Below the pieces are notes generated by a model, which was not told the DNA's origin, did not search any database, and saw nothing but the letters and a program-made list of their open reading frames with translations. Shown in pieces: positions 45,042 to 55,924 of a stretch of 64,000 nucleotides of DNA. The stretch lies in NCBI GenBank assembly GCA_039028635.1, contig JBCCHV010000022.1, positions 24,846-88,845 of the forward strand, read 5' to 3'. A program made the translations under genes and the position numbers. The stretch's first letter is position 1. Each line of letters starts with the position of its first letter. This DNA is from Acidobacteriota bacterium. Lineage in GTDB: Bacteria; Acidobacteriota; Thermoanaerobaculia; Multivoradales; JBCCEF01.

Positions 45042-46433
45042 ATGGCTCGGAAACCCTCTGTTTTTGTGATTGACGACGAGACCGGCTCGCGCGAGTCGAT
45101 GGCCATCGCCCTCGAGAAGGCGGGCTACGAAGTACGCACCTTCGACGATGCGCGCAATGCCCTCAAAGTGCTCGAGGACGACCCTCAGCGAGCCCAAGTG
45201 GTGGTGACCGATCTGCGCATGCCGGGAATGGACGGGCTGGGTTTTCTCGAGGCGGTGCGCGAGCAAAAACACCCCCTGGCGGTGATGCTGGTGACCGCCT
45301 TCGGCAGTATCGATTCGGCCGTCGAGGCGATGCGGGTGGGGGCCGACGACTACCTCACCAAGCCGGTCGACCTCTACGAGCTGCGCACCCGAGTGGCCAA
45401 CCTGGTCGAAAAGGAGCGTCTGCGCGAGGAAGTCGACAGTCTGCGCCTACAGCTCGACAAGCGCTACGGCTTCGAGAGCATCATCGGCCATTCGCCGGAG
45501 ATGGAGGCGCTGTTCGAGAAGATGCGCATGGTGGCGCCGACCCGCGCCAGCGTGTTGATCACCGGCGACAGCGGTACCGGCAAGGAGCTGGTCGCCAACG
45601 CGCTGCACCAGGGCAGCCCGCGGCGCGCCGAGCGCTTCTTGGCGATCAACTGCGGCGCCATTCCCTCGGACATCCTGGAGAGTGAGCTCTTCGGCCACGA
45701 AAAGGGTGCCTTCACCGGAGCCGTGTCGCGCAAGATCGGCAAGTTCGAGCTCGCTCACCAGGGCACGCTGTTTCTCGACGAGATCAGCGAGCTCTACCCG
45801 GAGCTGCAGGTCAAGCTGCTGCGGGTGCTCGAAGAGCGCCAGATCATGCGGGTCGGCGGGGCAGAAGTCCTCGATGTCGATTTTCGCCTGGTGGCGGCCA
45901 CCAACCGCGACCTCGAGCAGGAGGTCGAGGAGGGACGATTCCGCGAAGACCTCTACTACCGCCTCAAGGTGGTGACGCTGGAGATCCCGGCGCTGCGCCA
46001 GCGCCCGAGCGACATTCCGCTGCTCGCCGACCACTTCCTCAAGCAGTACTGCGAAGAACAGGGCAAGGAGCCCAAAGTGCTGAGCCCGGAGGCCCTCGAG
46101 GTGTTCACCCGCTTCCCGTGGCCGGGCAACGTTCGTGAGCTGCGCAACCGGGTGGAGTCGATCGTCGTCTTCCACCAGGGTGAAGAGATCAGTCTGCAAG
46201 ATCTCCCGGTCGAGATGCGCGACACGGCCACCGTGTCGTCGGCCGGCGCGCCGGTGCAGCCGGTCAACGCCAATCCGCGGACGATGGCCGAGATCGAGCG
46301 CCAGGCGATCTTGGAGACCCTGCAGCGCACCGGCGGCCATCGCGCCAAGGCGGCGGATCTTCTGGACATTGGCTTGCGCACCCTGCAACGCAAGCTGAAG
46401 GACTACAAAGAACAGGGCTACGCGGAGGACTAG
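45042..46433 (+). CDS. NtrC-family sigma-54-dependent response regulator
   Basis: 463 aa from ATG 45042. The receiver domain (1-~120) has acidic D11-D12, phospho-acceptor D57 in VVVTDLRMPG, and the Lys in YLTKPVD. The AAA+ core has TGDSGTGKE, the canonical GAFTGA loop, and LFLDEISEL. The Fis-type helix-turn-helix lies at the end (GGHRAKAADLLDIGLRTLQR). No histidine kinase gene is adjacent, so its signal partner is elsewhere. The 71-residue gene downstream starts six bases after its stop and may be part of the same operon. Confidence 0.94.
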   Translation: MARKPSVFVIDDETGSRESMAIALEKAGYEVRTFDDARNALKVLEDDPQRAQVVVTDLRMPGMDGLGFLEAVREQKHPLAVMLVTAFGSIDSAVEAMRVGADDYLTKPVDLYELRTRVANLVEKERLREEVDSLRLQLDKRYGFESIIGHSPEMEALFEKMRMVAPTRASVLITGDSGTGKELVANALHQGSPRRAERFLAINCGAIPSDILESELFGHEKGAFTGAVSRKIGKFELAHQGTLFLDEISELYPELQVKLLRVLEERQIMRVGGAEVLDVDFRLVAATNRDLEQEVEEGRFREDLYYRLKVVTLEIPALRQRPSDIPLLADHFLKQYCEEQGKEPKVLSPEALEVFTRFPWPGNVRELRNRVESIVVFHQGEEISLQDLPVEMRDTATVSSAGAPVQPVNANPRTMAEIERQAILETLQRTGGHRAKAADLLDIGLRTLQRKLKDYKEQGYAED

Positions 46434-46439
46434 AGAGCC

Positions 46440-46655
46440 ATGGAACTACCGTCGGAAGTCCTGATCCACAACCCCCAGATGGGCCTCAAGGGCAGCCCCG
46501 GCACCCTGCTGCAGATTCACACCCTGGGTTACTACGAGGTCAACGTCTCCTTCGGCGATCGCACCCACCGGGTGCTGCTCCCCATCGGCGACACGGTGCT
46601 GATCAACAAAGAGCCCGAAGAGGCCTCGCCGCTGGCGATCGAGATCGAACGCTAG
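46440..46655 (+). CDS. small conserved-looking protein of unknown function
   Basis: 71 aa, ATG six bases after the response-regulator stop. It is mostly beta-type sequence (GTLLQIHTLGYYEVNVSF, then HRVLLPIGDTVLI) with no cysteines or membrane segment. The spacing suggests co-transcription and possibly a helper role for the regulator. I do not recognise the family. Confidence 0.6.
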   Translation: MELPSEVLIHNPQMGLKGSPGTLLQIHTLGYYEVNVSFGDRTHRVLLPIGDTVLINKEPEEASPLAIEIER

Positions 46656-46663
46656 CCCGTCCG

Positions 46664-47212
46664 CTACCGGCGACGTTGGATGGGGCAGACGAAGAAGCGC
46701 TTGTCGTCGCAGTAGCGGCCGCGGCACTGCATTCGGATGGCGCCATGGTTGCTCGGGAAGCGGACGCTCGGCGTCTCCTCCGAGACCCAGGGCGTCCAGC
46801 GACAGTCCCTGCCGCCGTAGGAGCGCGGGAAGGCGTCCCGTAGAGCGACGCATTCGAGGGCGAGGTTGTCGCAGTAGCGACCATTGCACGCCAGGCCGGT
46901 GATGAAGGCGGGCTCGCCATGCGGCAAGTCGCCGCGCTCGAAGGGGTTCGAGACATGACAGCTCGCCGTTCCTTCCCCCTCCTCCGAAACGAACCGGCGG
47001 CTCCACTCGATGTCGTAGAGGTCGTAGCTCCGCGAGCCACAGCGGAGGGCGAGGTTGTCGCAGTACCGTCCCGAGCAGGTGATTCCCGCGAGCAAGTTCT
47101 TGCCGCAGGTGGACGGTGGATTCTCTTCCGAGAAGCGCTGGGCGCCGGCCGGGAGACAGGCCAGCAAGAGGGCTGCGGTGGCGAGTGCGCGAGTCAGGCT
47201 GGGGTGTCGCAT
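46664..47212 (-). CDS. secreted Cys-rich protein with three CxGRYCD repeats
   Basis: 182 aa with a signal peptide (ALATAALLLACLPAGA). Three related blocks are CSGRYCDNLALRC (~48), CNGRYCDNLALEC (~112) and CRGRYCDDKRFFVC (~162), separated by regions with a W-S-R-R-F-V-S-E-E or W-T-P-W-V-S-E-E motif. The six or more conserved cysteines suggest disulfide-linked beta domains secreted into the periplasm or outside. I do not know the family; the GRYCD repeats may be a binding site. It converges with the 71-aa gene. Confidence 0.72.
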   Translation of the reverse strand: MRHPSLTRALATAALLLACLPAGAQRFSEENPPSTCGKNLLAGITCSGRYCDNLALRCGSRSYDLYDIEWSRRFVSEEGEGTASCHVSNPFERGDLPHGEPAFITGLACNGRYCDNLALECVALRDAFPRSYGGRDCRWTPWVSEETPSVRFPSNHGAIRMQCRGRYCDDKRFFVCPIQRRR

Positions 47213-47346
47213 GGAGGGCCTCCTTGGAATCGTTGCTGTCTTGGGCGGAGGCCCGGGCCGCGGCGTTACGGGGTCGAGGGGCGGCGGGATATCCTCTAGG
47301 GATCGTTTGAACAGAAGGTTCGATCCATCATCGAGGGGGGAGAGTC

Positions 47347-47787
47347 ATGGCGACGATCACCATTCGCCGTTCGATCGCGGCTGCGCCGGCGACGGTTTTT
47401 CAGGCGGTGGCCCATATCGAGCAGTTCTCGGAGGCCATACCGCACATCACCAAGGTCGAGATGCTGTCGGAGGTTCGGGAGGGCGTCGGGACGCGTTTTC
47501 GCGAGACCCGCTTGATGAAAGGCCGCGAAGCCACCACCGAGCTCGAGGTCACCGAGTACGAGCCCGATCAGCGGGTGCGGCTGGTGGCCGATAGCCACGG
47601 CACGGTGTGGGACTCGCTCTTCACCGTCAAGCCGGAAGGCGCCGGCAGCGTTCTGACGCTGACCATGGAGGCGCGGGCCTACCGCTTATTGTCCAAGCTG
47701 ATGAACCCGCTGATCAGCGGCATGATCAAGAAGGCCGTGGGCGAGGACATGGACGCCGTCAAGGCCTTCTGCGAGCGCGACGCCTGA
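47347..47787 (+). CDS. SRPBCC (START-like) family protein
   Basis: 146 aa from ATG 47347, with GGGGGGAGAG upstream. The opening ITIRRSIAAAPATVFQAVAHIEQFSEAIPHI is split here for length only: the ITIRRSIAAAPATVFQAV strand-helix start and the later GTRFRETRLMKGREATTEL strands fit the polyketide-cyclase/START-like SRPBCC fold, a deep hydrophobic ligand-binding pocket. Members bind lipids or small aromatics, and no ligand can be inferred. It converges with pdxJ 15 bases downstream. Confidence 0.85.
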   Translation: MATITIRRSIAAAPATVFQAVAHIEQFSEAIPHITKVEMLSEVREGVGTRFRETRLMKGREATTELEVTEYEPDQRVRLVADSHGTVWDSLFTVKPEGAGSVLTLTMEARAYRLLSKLMNPLISGMIKKAVGEDMDAVKAFCERDA

Positions 47788-47802
47788 TCGACCAAACGGC
47801 CG

Positions 47803-48549
47803 TCAGGGCTGGGCGCCTGCCGCCATCGCCGACAGCATCTCCCGCACCGCCTCGCCGAGGCCGAGGCGGACCGAGCGTGAGATCAGCCAGTGGCCGATGT
47901 TGAGCTCTTCGACGGCCGGAATGGCGGCGATGGCACCGACGTTGGCGGTGGTCAGCCCATGACCGGCGTAGACCTCGAGGCCGGCAGCGGCGCCGGCGGC
48001 AGCGGTCTCTTCGACGGCGCGCAGGTTTGCCGCCGACGGGTCCTTGGTGTAGGCGTCGGTGTTGATTTCGAAGCCGGCTGCCGGCGCGCCGGCGGCGACC
48101 AGCGCGGCGAGGCGCTCGACCTGCGCCGGGTCGGGGTCCAGGAAGAGGGACACGGCGATGCCGCCGGCGGCCAGGCGCTCGATCGCGGCAGCCACCCGGT
48201 CGCCTTGGGACGCCAGGTCGAGGCCGCCTTCGGTGGTCACCTCGTCCGGTCGCTCCGGTACCAGAGTGACCTGTCCCGGTTGCCAGTCGAGGGCGAGGGC
48301 GATCATCTCTTCCTCGGCGGCGATCTCGAGGTTGAGCTTGCCCTGGACGGTGCGCACGAGAGCGGCGACGTCGTCGTCTTGGATGTGGCGACGATCGCCG
48401 CGCAGGTGGACGGTGATGCCGGCGGCACCGGCGGCTTCGGCGTCGCCGGCGGCTTCGACCGGATCCGGGTAGACCGCCCGGCGAGCCTGCCGCAGGGTGG
48501 CGACGTGGTCGACATTGACCGATAGCTGCACGGCGCGGTCGTCACTCAC
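47803..48549 (-). CDS. pdxJ: pyridoxine 5'-phosphate synthase
   Basis: 248 aa, GTG start overlapping the glmM stop by four bases. The opening QLSVNVDHVATLRQARR carries the conserved N-V-D-H-V-A-T-x-R-x-A-R, with the phosphate-site HLRGDRRHI and the C-terminal YAGHGLTTANV and ELNIGHWLISRS also present. PdxJ joins deoxyxylulose 5-phosphate and 1-amino-acetone 3-phosphate to make pyridoxine 5'-phosphate. Length is normal for the family. It is the last gene of the seven-gene tilS-pdxJ array. Confidence 0.96.
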   Translation of the reverse strand: MSDDRAVQLSVNVDHVATLRQARRAVYPDPVEAAGDAEAAGAAGITVHLRGDRRHIQDDDVAALVRTVQGKLNLEIAAEEEMIALALDWQPGQVTLVPERPDEVTTEGGLDLASQGDRVAAAIERLAAGGIAVSLFLDPDPAQVERLAALVAAGAPAAGFEINTDAYTKDPSAANLRAVEETAAAGAAAGLEVYAGHGLTTANVGAIAAIPAVEELNIGHWLISRSVRLGLGEAVREMLSAMAAGAQP

Positions 48550-49913
48550 GGTCTGGTCTCCAATCGGACCGCGCCGATGGCGCCATTGATCGCTTCGGCG
48601 ATGTTGCCGGCGAGCTCTTCGATGGTGTTCTGGTCCGGTCCCTCGATCATGATTCGCGCCAGCGGCTCGGTGCCGCTGTAGCGCAGCACCAGCCGGCCAT
48701 CCTGGCCGAGCTGATCCTCAGCGGCGCGGGCGGCGGCGGCCACCGTCGGCAGGCTGCCGAGGTCCGGCTTGTGGGCGACGGTGACGTTCTGCAGGACCTG
48801 GGGATAGCGCTCGAAGGCGGCGAGTTGCTCACTGACGGGCCGCTCTGCATGGCGCACCAGGGCGGCCGTCTGCAGGGCGGTGAGCAGGCCGTCGCCGGTG
48901 GTGGCGAGATCGAGATGAACGATGTGTCCCGATTGCTCGCCCCCCAGCACCAGGCCGTTACGGCGCAGTGTCGCCACCACCTCGCGGTCGCCGACGCCGC
49001 AGCGTAGGACCGTGACGTCGAGGGCGCGCAAAGCGCGCTCGAGGCCGAGATTGCTCATCGAGGTGACGACGATCGCGCGCCCCGACAGGCGTTGCTGCTG
49101 CACCAGGTGTCGGGCCCACAGGTAGAGGATGGCGTCGCCGTCTCGCACCACACCGTGGTCATCGACCAGGATGGCGCGGTCGGCGTCGCCGTCGAAGGCG
49201 AAGCCGAGGTCGGCGCCGGTCTCCCGGATGCGCGCCGCGAGGGCTTCCGGATGGGTCGAGCCGTAGCCGCGATTGATGTTCTGGCCATCGGGCTGGTCGG
49301 CGATCACCTCGACTTTGGCGCCGAGCTCGACGAACAGCGGACCAGCGAGCTCCGAGGCCGCGCCGTGGCCGGTGTCGAGCACCAGCCGGAGGCCGGCGAG
49401 AGGCCTTTCATTGCCGAGGGAGGCGAGCAGAGAAGCGCGGTAAGGGCTCGGGTCGAGGCGCTCGAGCTCGCTCACCGGCGGCAGTCGGGAGTCCGGGGTT
49501 AGCTCGCCGGACGAATTTGCGAGGCGCCCCTCGAGCTCGCGCTCGGCCTCTTCGCTCCACTTGAACCCCGCCCCGTCGATCAGCTTGATGCCGTTGTCCG
49601 GGTAGGGGTTGTGGCTCGCCGACAGGGCGATGCCGGCGGTGGCCCCGGTCTGTCGGGTCAGGAAAGCGATGCCCGGCGTCGGCAACACGCCGGCCGATTG
49701 CGCCGCCACCTGCTGGCCGGCGAGGCCCGAGGCCAGCCAGCGGGCGAGGGTCGGAGAGCTGTCGCGGGTATCGCCCCCGAGGACCACCCGCGAACCGGCC
49801 CCGAGCTGCTCGCCGAGGGCGCGGCCGAGGGCGCAGACGGTGGGTTTGTCGAGGGGATACTGGCCGAAAGGCGCGCGCACACCGTCGGTCCCGAAGAGTC
49901 GGTTCTGGCTCAT
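48546..49913 (-). CDS. glmM: phosphoglucosamine mutase
   Basis: 455 aa. RLFGTDGVRAPFG opens the protein; the catalytic phospho-Ser is S100 in SASHNPYPDNG; the metal loop is FDGDADRAI, and RYSGTEPLARIM is the phosphate-binding end. GlmM converts glucosamine 6-phosphate to glucosamine 1-phosphate for UDP-GlcNAc and the cell wall. The start overlaps cdaR by four bases. In Firmicutes the CdaA-CdaR-GlmM proteins form a complex in which GlmM limits c-di-AMP synthesis; the same order here suggests a similar link. Confidence 0.96.
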   Translation of the reverse strand: MSQNRLFGTDGVRAPFGQYPLDKPTVCALGRALGEQLGAGSRVVLGGDTRDSSPTLARWLASGLAGQQVAAQSAGVLPTPGIAFLTRQTGATAGIALSASHNPYPDNGIKLIDGAGFKWSEEAERELEGRLANSSGELTPDSRLPPVSELERLDPSPYRASLLASLGNERPLAGLRLVLDTGHGAASELAGPLFVELGAKVEVIADQPDGQNINRGYGSTHPEALAARIRETGADLGFAFDGDADRAILVDDHGVVRDGDAILYLWARHLVQQQRLSGRAIVVTSMSNLGLERALRALDVTVLRCGVGDREVVATLRRNGLVLGGEQSGHIVHLDLATTGDGLLTALQTAALVRHAERPVSEQLAAFERYPQVLQNVTVAHKPDLGSLPTVAAAARAAEDQLGQDGRLVLRYSGTEPLARIMIEGPDQNTIEELAGNIAEAINGAIGAVRLETRP

Positions 49914-50587
49914 GGCGAAGCTCCCGGTGGCGTCGTCTCCGGCTGGGTGACCTCGAGGGGGACGTAGACCACGATCTGAGAAGACTGCATCATTTGAATC
50001 AAAGGGTCTGGGCTCACCACCGACGTATTGGCCTCGAAGTCGAGGGCGTGGCCGTTCAAATCGATCGGCTGGGTGGCCAGGGCGGTGATGCGCTCGAGGC
50101 GCGAGCGCGGGCCCTCCACCAGGATCTGCGACGGGATGACGCGATAGTCGCCGAGCAGGGCGCCGGCCGCCGGCTCGCCCACGAACACCGGCTCGATGGG
50201 CAGGTTGAGGGTTTGTTTCTGGTCGACCTCGAGCTGCACCTGGCTGGGGGTGATGGCGACGATCTGGAAGCCGTCCGGCATCGACACGTCATCCGGCGTC
50301 AGGTTGATGCTGGCGACGCCCGGCGATTCCTCGGACAGATCCAGCCGCACCCTCACCTGGCGCTCGTCGAGCTCGCTGATCAGCGTATCGGGACCGCTCA
50401 GGATGATCGAGATCCGAACCCCCGGATCGAAGATCACCAAGTCGAGGGGGTTGTTGAACACAACCTGCGCATCGACCACCTTCTGCCCCCGCGCCTCGCG
50501 CTCGTCGAGGGAGATGGTGAACCACAGGCCGATGGCCAGGGCGAGGGCCAGGATACGCAGCCCCCAGGTCTGTGCCCGTTCGCTCAT
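49910..50587 (-). CDS. cdaR: YbbR-like/CdaR regulatory protein
   Basis: 225 aa from ATG 50585-50587, overlapping cdaA by four bases. One N-terminal membrane helix (WGLRILALALAIGLWFTISL) is followed by two YbbR-type repeats (~30-110 and ~115-215), each with the typical V-x-V-x-L-x-G-P form (for example ISIILSGPDTLISEL and ILVEGPRSRLERI). YbbR/CdaR proteins are exported regulators that modulate the CdaA diadenylate cyclase. CdaR proteins of Firmicutes often have three or four repeats; this has two. Confidence 0.88.
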   Translation of the reverse strand: MSERAQTWGLRILALALAIGLWFTISLDEREARGQKVVDAQVVFNNPLDLVIFDPGVRISIILSGPDTLISELDERQVRVRLDLSEESPGVASINLTPDDVSMPDGFQIVAITPSQVQLEVDQKQTLNLPIEPVFVGEPAAGALLGDYRVIPSQILVEGPRSRLERITALATQPIDLNGHALDFEANTSVVSPDPLIQMMQSSQIVVYVPLEVTQPETTPPGASP

Positions 50588-51369
50588 TCGGTGCCTCCGC
50601 CCTGCGGATAGAGGTCCGTGATCAGGAGCTTGTAAAGGGTGTTGCGCAGTCCCTTCGAGTCGAGATCGCGGGTCAGCTCGCCCTCGAAGGCGATCGAGAT
50701 GGTGCCCGTCTCCTCGGAGATCACGACCGCCACGGCGTCGGTCTCCTCGCTGATGCCGAGGGCCGCCCGGTGGCGCGTGCCGAGGTCGCTCGAGACCTCC
50801 GGGCTGAAGGTTAGGGGCAGGAAACAGGCGGCGGCGGCGATGCGGTCGTCCTGAATGACGACGGCGCCGTCGTGCAGCGGCGTGTCCGGGCTGAACAGGT
50901 TGATCAGCAGGTTGTAGGAGACCTCGGCGTCGAGGCTGACGCCGTTCTCGATGAAGGTGCGCAGGCCCTCGAGGCGCTCGACGACGATCAAACCGCCGGT
51001 ACCGCGGGCCGACAGGGTGGTCGCGGCCAGCACGATCTCGTGAAAGGTCGACTCCACCTTCTCCTGCTTGGCGAGGCCCCACAGCGGGTTGCGGCCGAAG
51101 TTGGCGAGGGCGTGGCGAATCTCGTGCTGAAACAGGATGACGGTGGCTACCGGCAGCAGCAGCAGCAGGCTTTCGAGAATCTCCTGGAGGGTCTCCAGGC
51201 GGGCCAGCCGCGCCACCACATAGACCAGGCCGACGAACACGATGCCGAGAAGGGTCTGGGCGGCCCGCGTGCCGCGCACCAGCAGCAGCAGGTTGTAGAT
51301 GACGATGGCGACGGCCAGGACATCGATCAGGTCGCGCACCGTCACCAGCCCGAGGAAGTCGCTCAGCAC
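50584..51369 (-). CDS. cdaA: diadenylate cyclase CdaA
   Basis: 261 aa from GTG 51367-51369, with GGAGG upstream; it overlaps the folP stop by seven bases. Three N-terminal membrane helices (DVLAVAIVIYNLLLLV, QTLLGIVFVGLVYVVA, ESLLLLLPVATVILF) are followed by the DAC domain, with the catalytic DGA in LHDGAVVI and the phosphate-binding GTRHRAALGIS. It makes c-di-AMP from two ATP at the membrane. c-di-AMP controls potassium and osmolyte balance and cell-wall homeostasis. The linked cdaR and glmM genes support the call. Confidence 0.95.
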   Translation of the reverse strand: MLSDFLGLVTVRDLIDVLAVAIVIYNLLLLVRGTRAAQTLLGIVFVGLVYVVARLARLETLQEILESLLLLLPVATVILFQHEIRHALANFGRNPLWGLAKQEKVESTFHEIVLAATTLSARGTGGLIVVERLEGLRTFIENGVSLDAEVSYNLLINLFSPDTPLHDGAVVIQDDRIAAAACFLPLTFSPEVSSDLGTRHRAALGISEETDAVAVVISEETGTISIAFEGELTRDLDSKGLRNTLYKLLITDLYPQGGGTE

Positions 51370-52253
51370 GATGCCTCCGTGGGCTCGGCGATGGCCTGCC
51401 AGGCGGTCAGGAAGCGCACCGTCTCGTCGACATCGTGCACTCGCAGCAGGGCGGCGCCACCGGCCGCTGCCCAGGCCGCCGCCGCCAGACTCTCGGGCTG
51501 ACGCTCGGCGGCCGGCCGGCCGGTGAGGTGCCCCAGGAAGCTCTTGCGACTCGCCCCCACCAGCAGGGGGCTGCCGATGGCGTGGAAGCGCGGCAGGTGA
51601 TGCAGGATCTCGAGGTTCTGGCGGTAGGTCTTGCCGAAGCCGATGCCGGGATCGAGGACGATCTGGTCCTCGTCGACGCCGGCGGCGCGGGCGCGGGCCT
51701 TGGCGCTGGCGAGCTCGTCGCCGATCTCCTGCAGCAGGTCGTCGAAGGCGATCTCGCGCTGCATGGAGGAGATCTCGCCGCGGCTGTGCATCAGCACCAG
51801 CGGGCAGCCGGCGGCGGCGACGGCGCGGCCGAGGACGGGATCGCCCAGGGCGCTGATGTCGTTGATCAGATCGGCGCCCTCGGCGAGGGCCGCCTCTGCC
51901 ACCGCGCCCTTGCGGGTGTCGACGGAGAGCGGGGCCTCGGTGGCCCGGCGCAGAGCGCGCAGCACCGGCAGCAGGCGCTCCTTCTCCTCCTCCGGCGGCA
52001 CGGTGGCGGCGCCCTCGCCGTAGACGCCGCCGCCGGGGCGGGTCGACTCGGCCCCCAAGTCGAGCAGGTCGGCACCGGCTTCGAGCATGGCGTGGGCGTG
52101 GTCGACGGCGCGCTCGGGATCGAGCCACAGACCGCCGTCGCTGAACGAGTCGGGCGTCAGATTGAGCACCGCCATGACGCGGGGAGGGCCGCCCAGACCG
52201 AGGACACGTCCGCCCGGCAGGCGGAGGCGAGGGGAAAGGGCGGCGGTCTTCAA
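51363..52253 (-). CDS. folP: dihydropteroate synthase
   Basis: About 296 aa from TTG 52251-52253, which gives a normal N-terminus; a longer frame exists to 52319 but would overlap ftsH. The conserved blocks are VMAVLNLTPDSFSDGG, LLDLGAESTRPGG, VLMHSRG, LDPGIGFGKT and LVGASRKSFLG. It condenses para-aminobenzoate with the pterin diphosphate in folate synthesis and is the sulfonamide target. Seven bases after the ftsH stop. The last residues overlap the cdaA start. Confidence 0.94.
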   Translation of the reverse strand: MKTAALSPRLRLPGGRVLGLGGPPRVMAVLNLTPDSFSDGGLWLDPERAVDHAHAMLEAGADLLDLGAESTRPGGGVYGEGAATVPPEEEKERLLPVLRALRRATEAPLSVDTRKGAVAEAALAEGADLINDISALGDPVLGRAVAAAGCPLVLMHSRGEISSMQREIAFDDLLQEIGDELASAKARARAAGVDEDQIVLDPGIGFGKTYRQNLEILHHLPRFHAIGSPLLVGASRKSFLGHLTGRPAAERQPESLAAAAWAAAGGAALLRVHDVDETVRFLTAWQAIAEPTEASC

Positions 52254-52260
52254 GGACGGA

Positions 52261-54252
<1,992 letters not shown>

Positions 54253-54343
54253 GGGCTAGTCCTCTCGAGGAGCGTCTTCGTTCTCGTCTAGGGAACGAAA
54301 CGGCTGAAGGGAGCTGCAGATTCCATCCGCGCGGACGGGATCC

Positions 54344-55744
54344 TCATCGGGCAGGCTCCAGCTCGGCTATCCAGACGATCCTCTGGTCTCCGATTCGGAA
54401 GCGGTCGTCCATCGTGACGCCGGGTACCCAGGCGATTTGGCGGCTGTCCTCGCCGAGGCAGAGGAGTGGGATGCGGTCGCGGTCATGGCGAGGGACTTGC
54501 CGGTCGATCAATAGGTCTTTCAGTTTGCGGCGCCCGGAAGAGCCCAGGGGCTGCAGCCGATCTCCGGAGCGGCGGTTGCGCACCGTCACGATGTCTCCGG
54601 GCTCGATCGGCAGTGCCAGCCCGGCGCGATTCGGGGCACCCTGAAACATCCATGATTCGACGGTGCCCCGCGTCAAGCGAAATCGCGCTCCCAGCTCGTC
54701 GATTTCGACTTCTCCGGGGGCTGTCAGAGTATACGTGAAACGGGCCGTTTTTGGCTCCGGCCGCTGCACGGCGAGGCGCTCCCCGCGCTGCCGCCAGCGC
54801 CAGCCATCGCCACAGTCGCAGCTCACCGGTCTTGCGCGGCGCCGATCGAGCTGTCGGGTCAGCTCTCCCTGAGCTCGCCGCGACGGCGGATAGGGCCTGC
54901 CGGCGGCACGGTGCAGGCGGGCCAGCGCGAATGGCCGAAGGCCTGGCGGCAGGGCCTCGAGGTCGGCCAGGGCGAGGGTCCCGTCGTCATCGAGCGGAGC
55001 GTCGCGCGCCAGCACCGCATCGAGCCGCGAGCGCACTCGTCGCGCCGCTAGCGACACGCCGACCAGGCGGTCTCGCAGGTTGTGGGGCGGAGGGTCGGCT
55101 CGAGGGTCCTCCCGTTGACGCGCCTGGAGATGGGGCAACAGCCGGTGGCGCACGAAATTGCGCTCCAGCTGCAGATCGCGGTTGCTCGGATCCTCGATCG
55201 GCCGCAGCCCGTGAGCCGCCACCAGCGCCCCGAGTTGCGCTCGCGATCGGTCGAGTAGTGGTCGCAGTAGCAGGACCCCCGGCGCCAGCTCCCGCTCCGT
55301 CGCCATCGCCGCCAGGCCTTCGAGACCGGAGCCTTGTAGCAGCCGCAGCGCCACCGTCTCCGCCTGATCTTCGAGGTGGTGTCCGGTCAGCACTGCCCGG
55401 CTCCCCAGGCGCCGCGCCACCTCCACCAAGAACTCATACCGCACCCGCCGCGCCGCCGCCTCCGCACCCGAATCGCCCAGCGCCACCGCTCGCCGCTCCG
55501 CTACCCACTCCACTCCCAGTTCCTCGGCCAGCCGCCTGGCCCGCCGCGCCCGCTCCGCCGATCCCGCCACCAGCCCATGATCCAAATGCGCCGCCACCAA
55601 CCGAACCCCCGCCACATCCCGCGCCACCAGCAAAAGCGCTAGCGAATCCACCCCGCCCGAGAAAGCCACCACCAAGGGCTGATCGTCAAGGGGACCCAAG
55701 CGGGAAGGGAGAAAGGTCGTCAGCTCGACCGAGGGTGTGGGCAT
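54344..55744 (-). CDS. tilS: tRNA(Ile)-lysidine synthase
   Basis: 466 aa from ATG 55742-55744. The PP-loop is VVAFSGGVDSLALLL (~28), with the following TGHHLEDQAETVALRLLQGS motif. The later part includes the C-terminal TilS domain (~380-466, RRSGDRLQPLGSSGRRKLKD). TilS changes C34 of the CAU anticodon of tRNA-Ile2 to lysidine so it reads AUA. The protein end with the full PP-loop is intact. Its first ~145 bases are present again, degraded, at 59150-59299. Confidence 0.95.
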   Translation of the reverse strand: MPTPSVELTTFLPSRLGPLDDQPLVVAFSGGVDSLALLLVARDVAGVRLVAAHLDHGLVAGSAERARRARRLAEELGVEWVAERRAVALGDSGAEAAARRVRYEFLVEVARRLGSRAVLTGHHLEDQAETVALRLLQGSGLEGLAAMATERELAPGVLLLRPLLDRSRAQLGALVAAHGLRPIEDPSNRDLQLERNFVRHRLLPHLQARQREDPRADPPPHNLRDRLVGVSLAARRVRSRLDAVLARDAPLDDDGTLALADLEALPPGLRPFALARLHRAAGRPYPPSRRAQGELTRQLDRRRARPVSCDCGDGWRWRQRGERLAVQRPEPKTARFTYTLTAPGEVEIDELGARFRLTRGTVESWMFQGAPNRAGLALPIEPGDIVTVRNRRSGDRLQPLGSSGRRKLKDLLIDRQVPRHDRDRIPLLCLGEDSRQIAWVPGVTMDDRFRIGDQRIVWIAELEPAR

Positions 55745-55761
55745 AGCGACAGCCTACCGCC
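55612..55761 (-). repeat. direct repeat copy A: 5' end of intact tilS
   Basis: These 150 bases (tilS codons 1-44 and 17 bases of leader) recur without gaps at 59150-59299. I count 22 differences, about 85% identity. The copies lie in the same orientation about 3.5 kb apart and bracket a run of unrelated genes. Confidence 0.8.
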
Positions 55762-55822
55762 TGCCCTGAGCCCAAGTCCCAGGAACCTAACAACTTCGGT
55801 GTCTCGAGACACACTTTGCGGC

Positions 55823-55912
55823 GGCGTCACCGAGGACGGCGTTCCCTACCTGGTCATGGGGGGCGCCAGGCTGGTGCCGCACTTCCTGCGGCGGGGCACT
55901 TGGCGGGATTAA
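55823..55912 (+). pseudogene. protein-kinase gene remnant
   Basis: Reading rightward, GGVTEDGVPYLVM is the hinge segment of a Pkn-type kinase; the intact kinases here have GGELADGRPFLVM and GGTTAEGRPYFVM at that place. The frame runs on without similarity to a TAA at 55910-55912. There is no start codon, Gly loop or catalytic loop nearby, so it is a fragment of about 30 codons. It sits just inside the left repeat of the tilS-flanked island. Confidence 0.5.
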
Positions 55913-55924
55913 AGCTGTGGCGAT

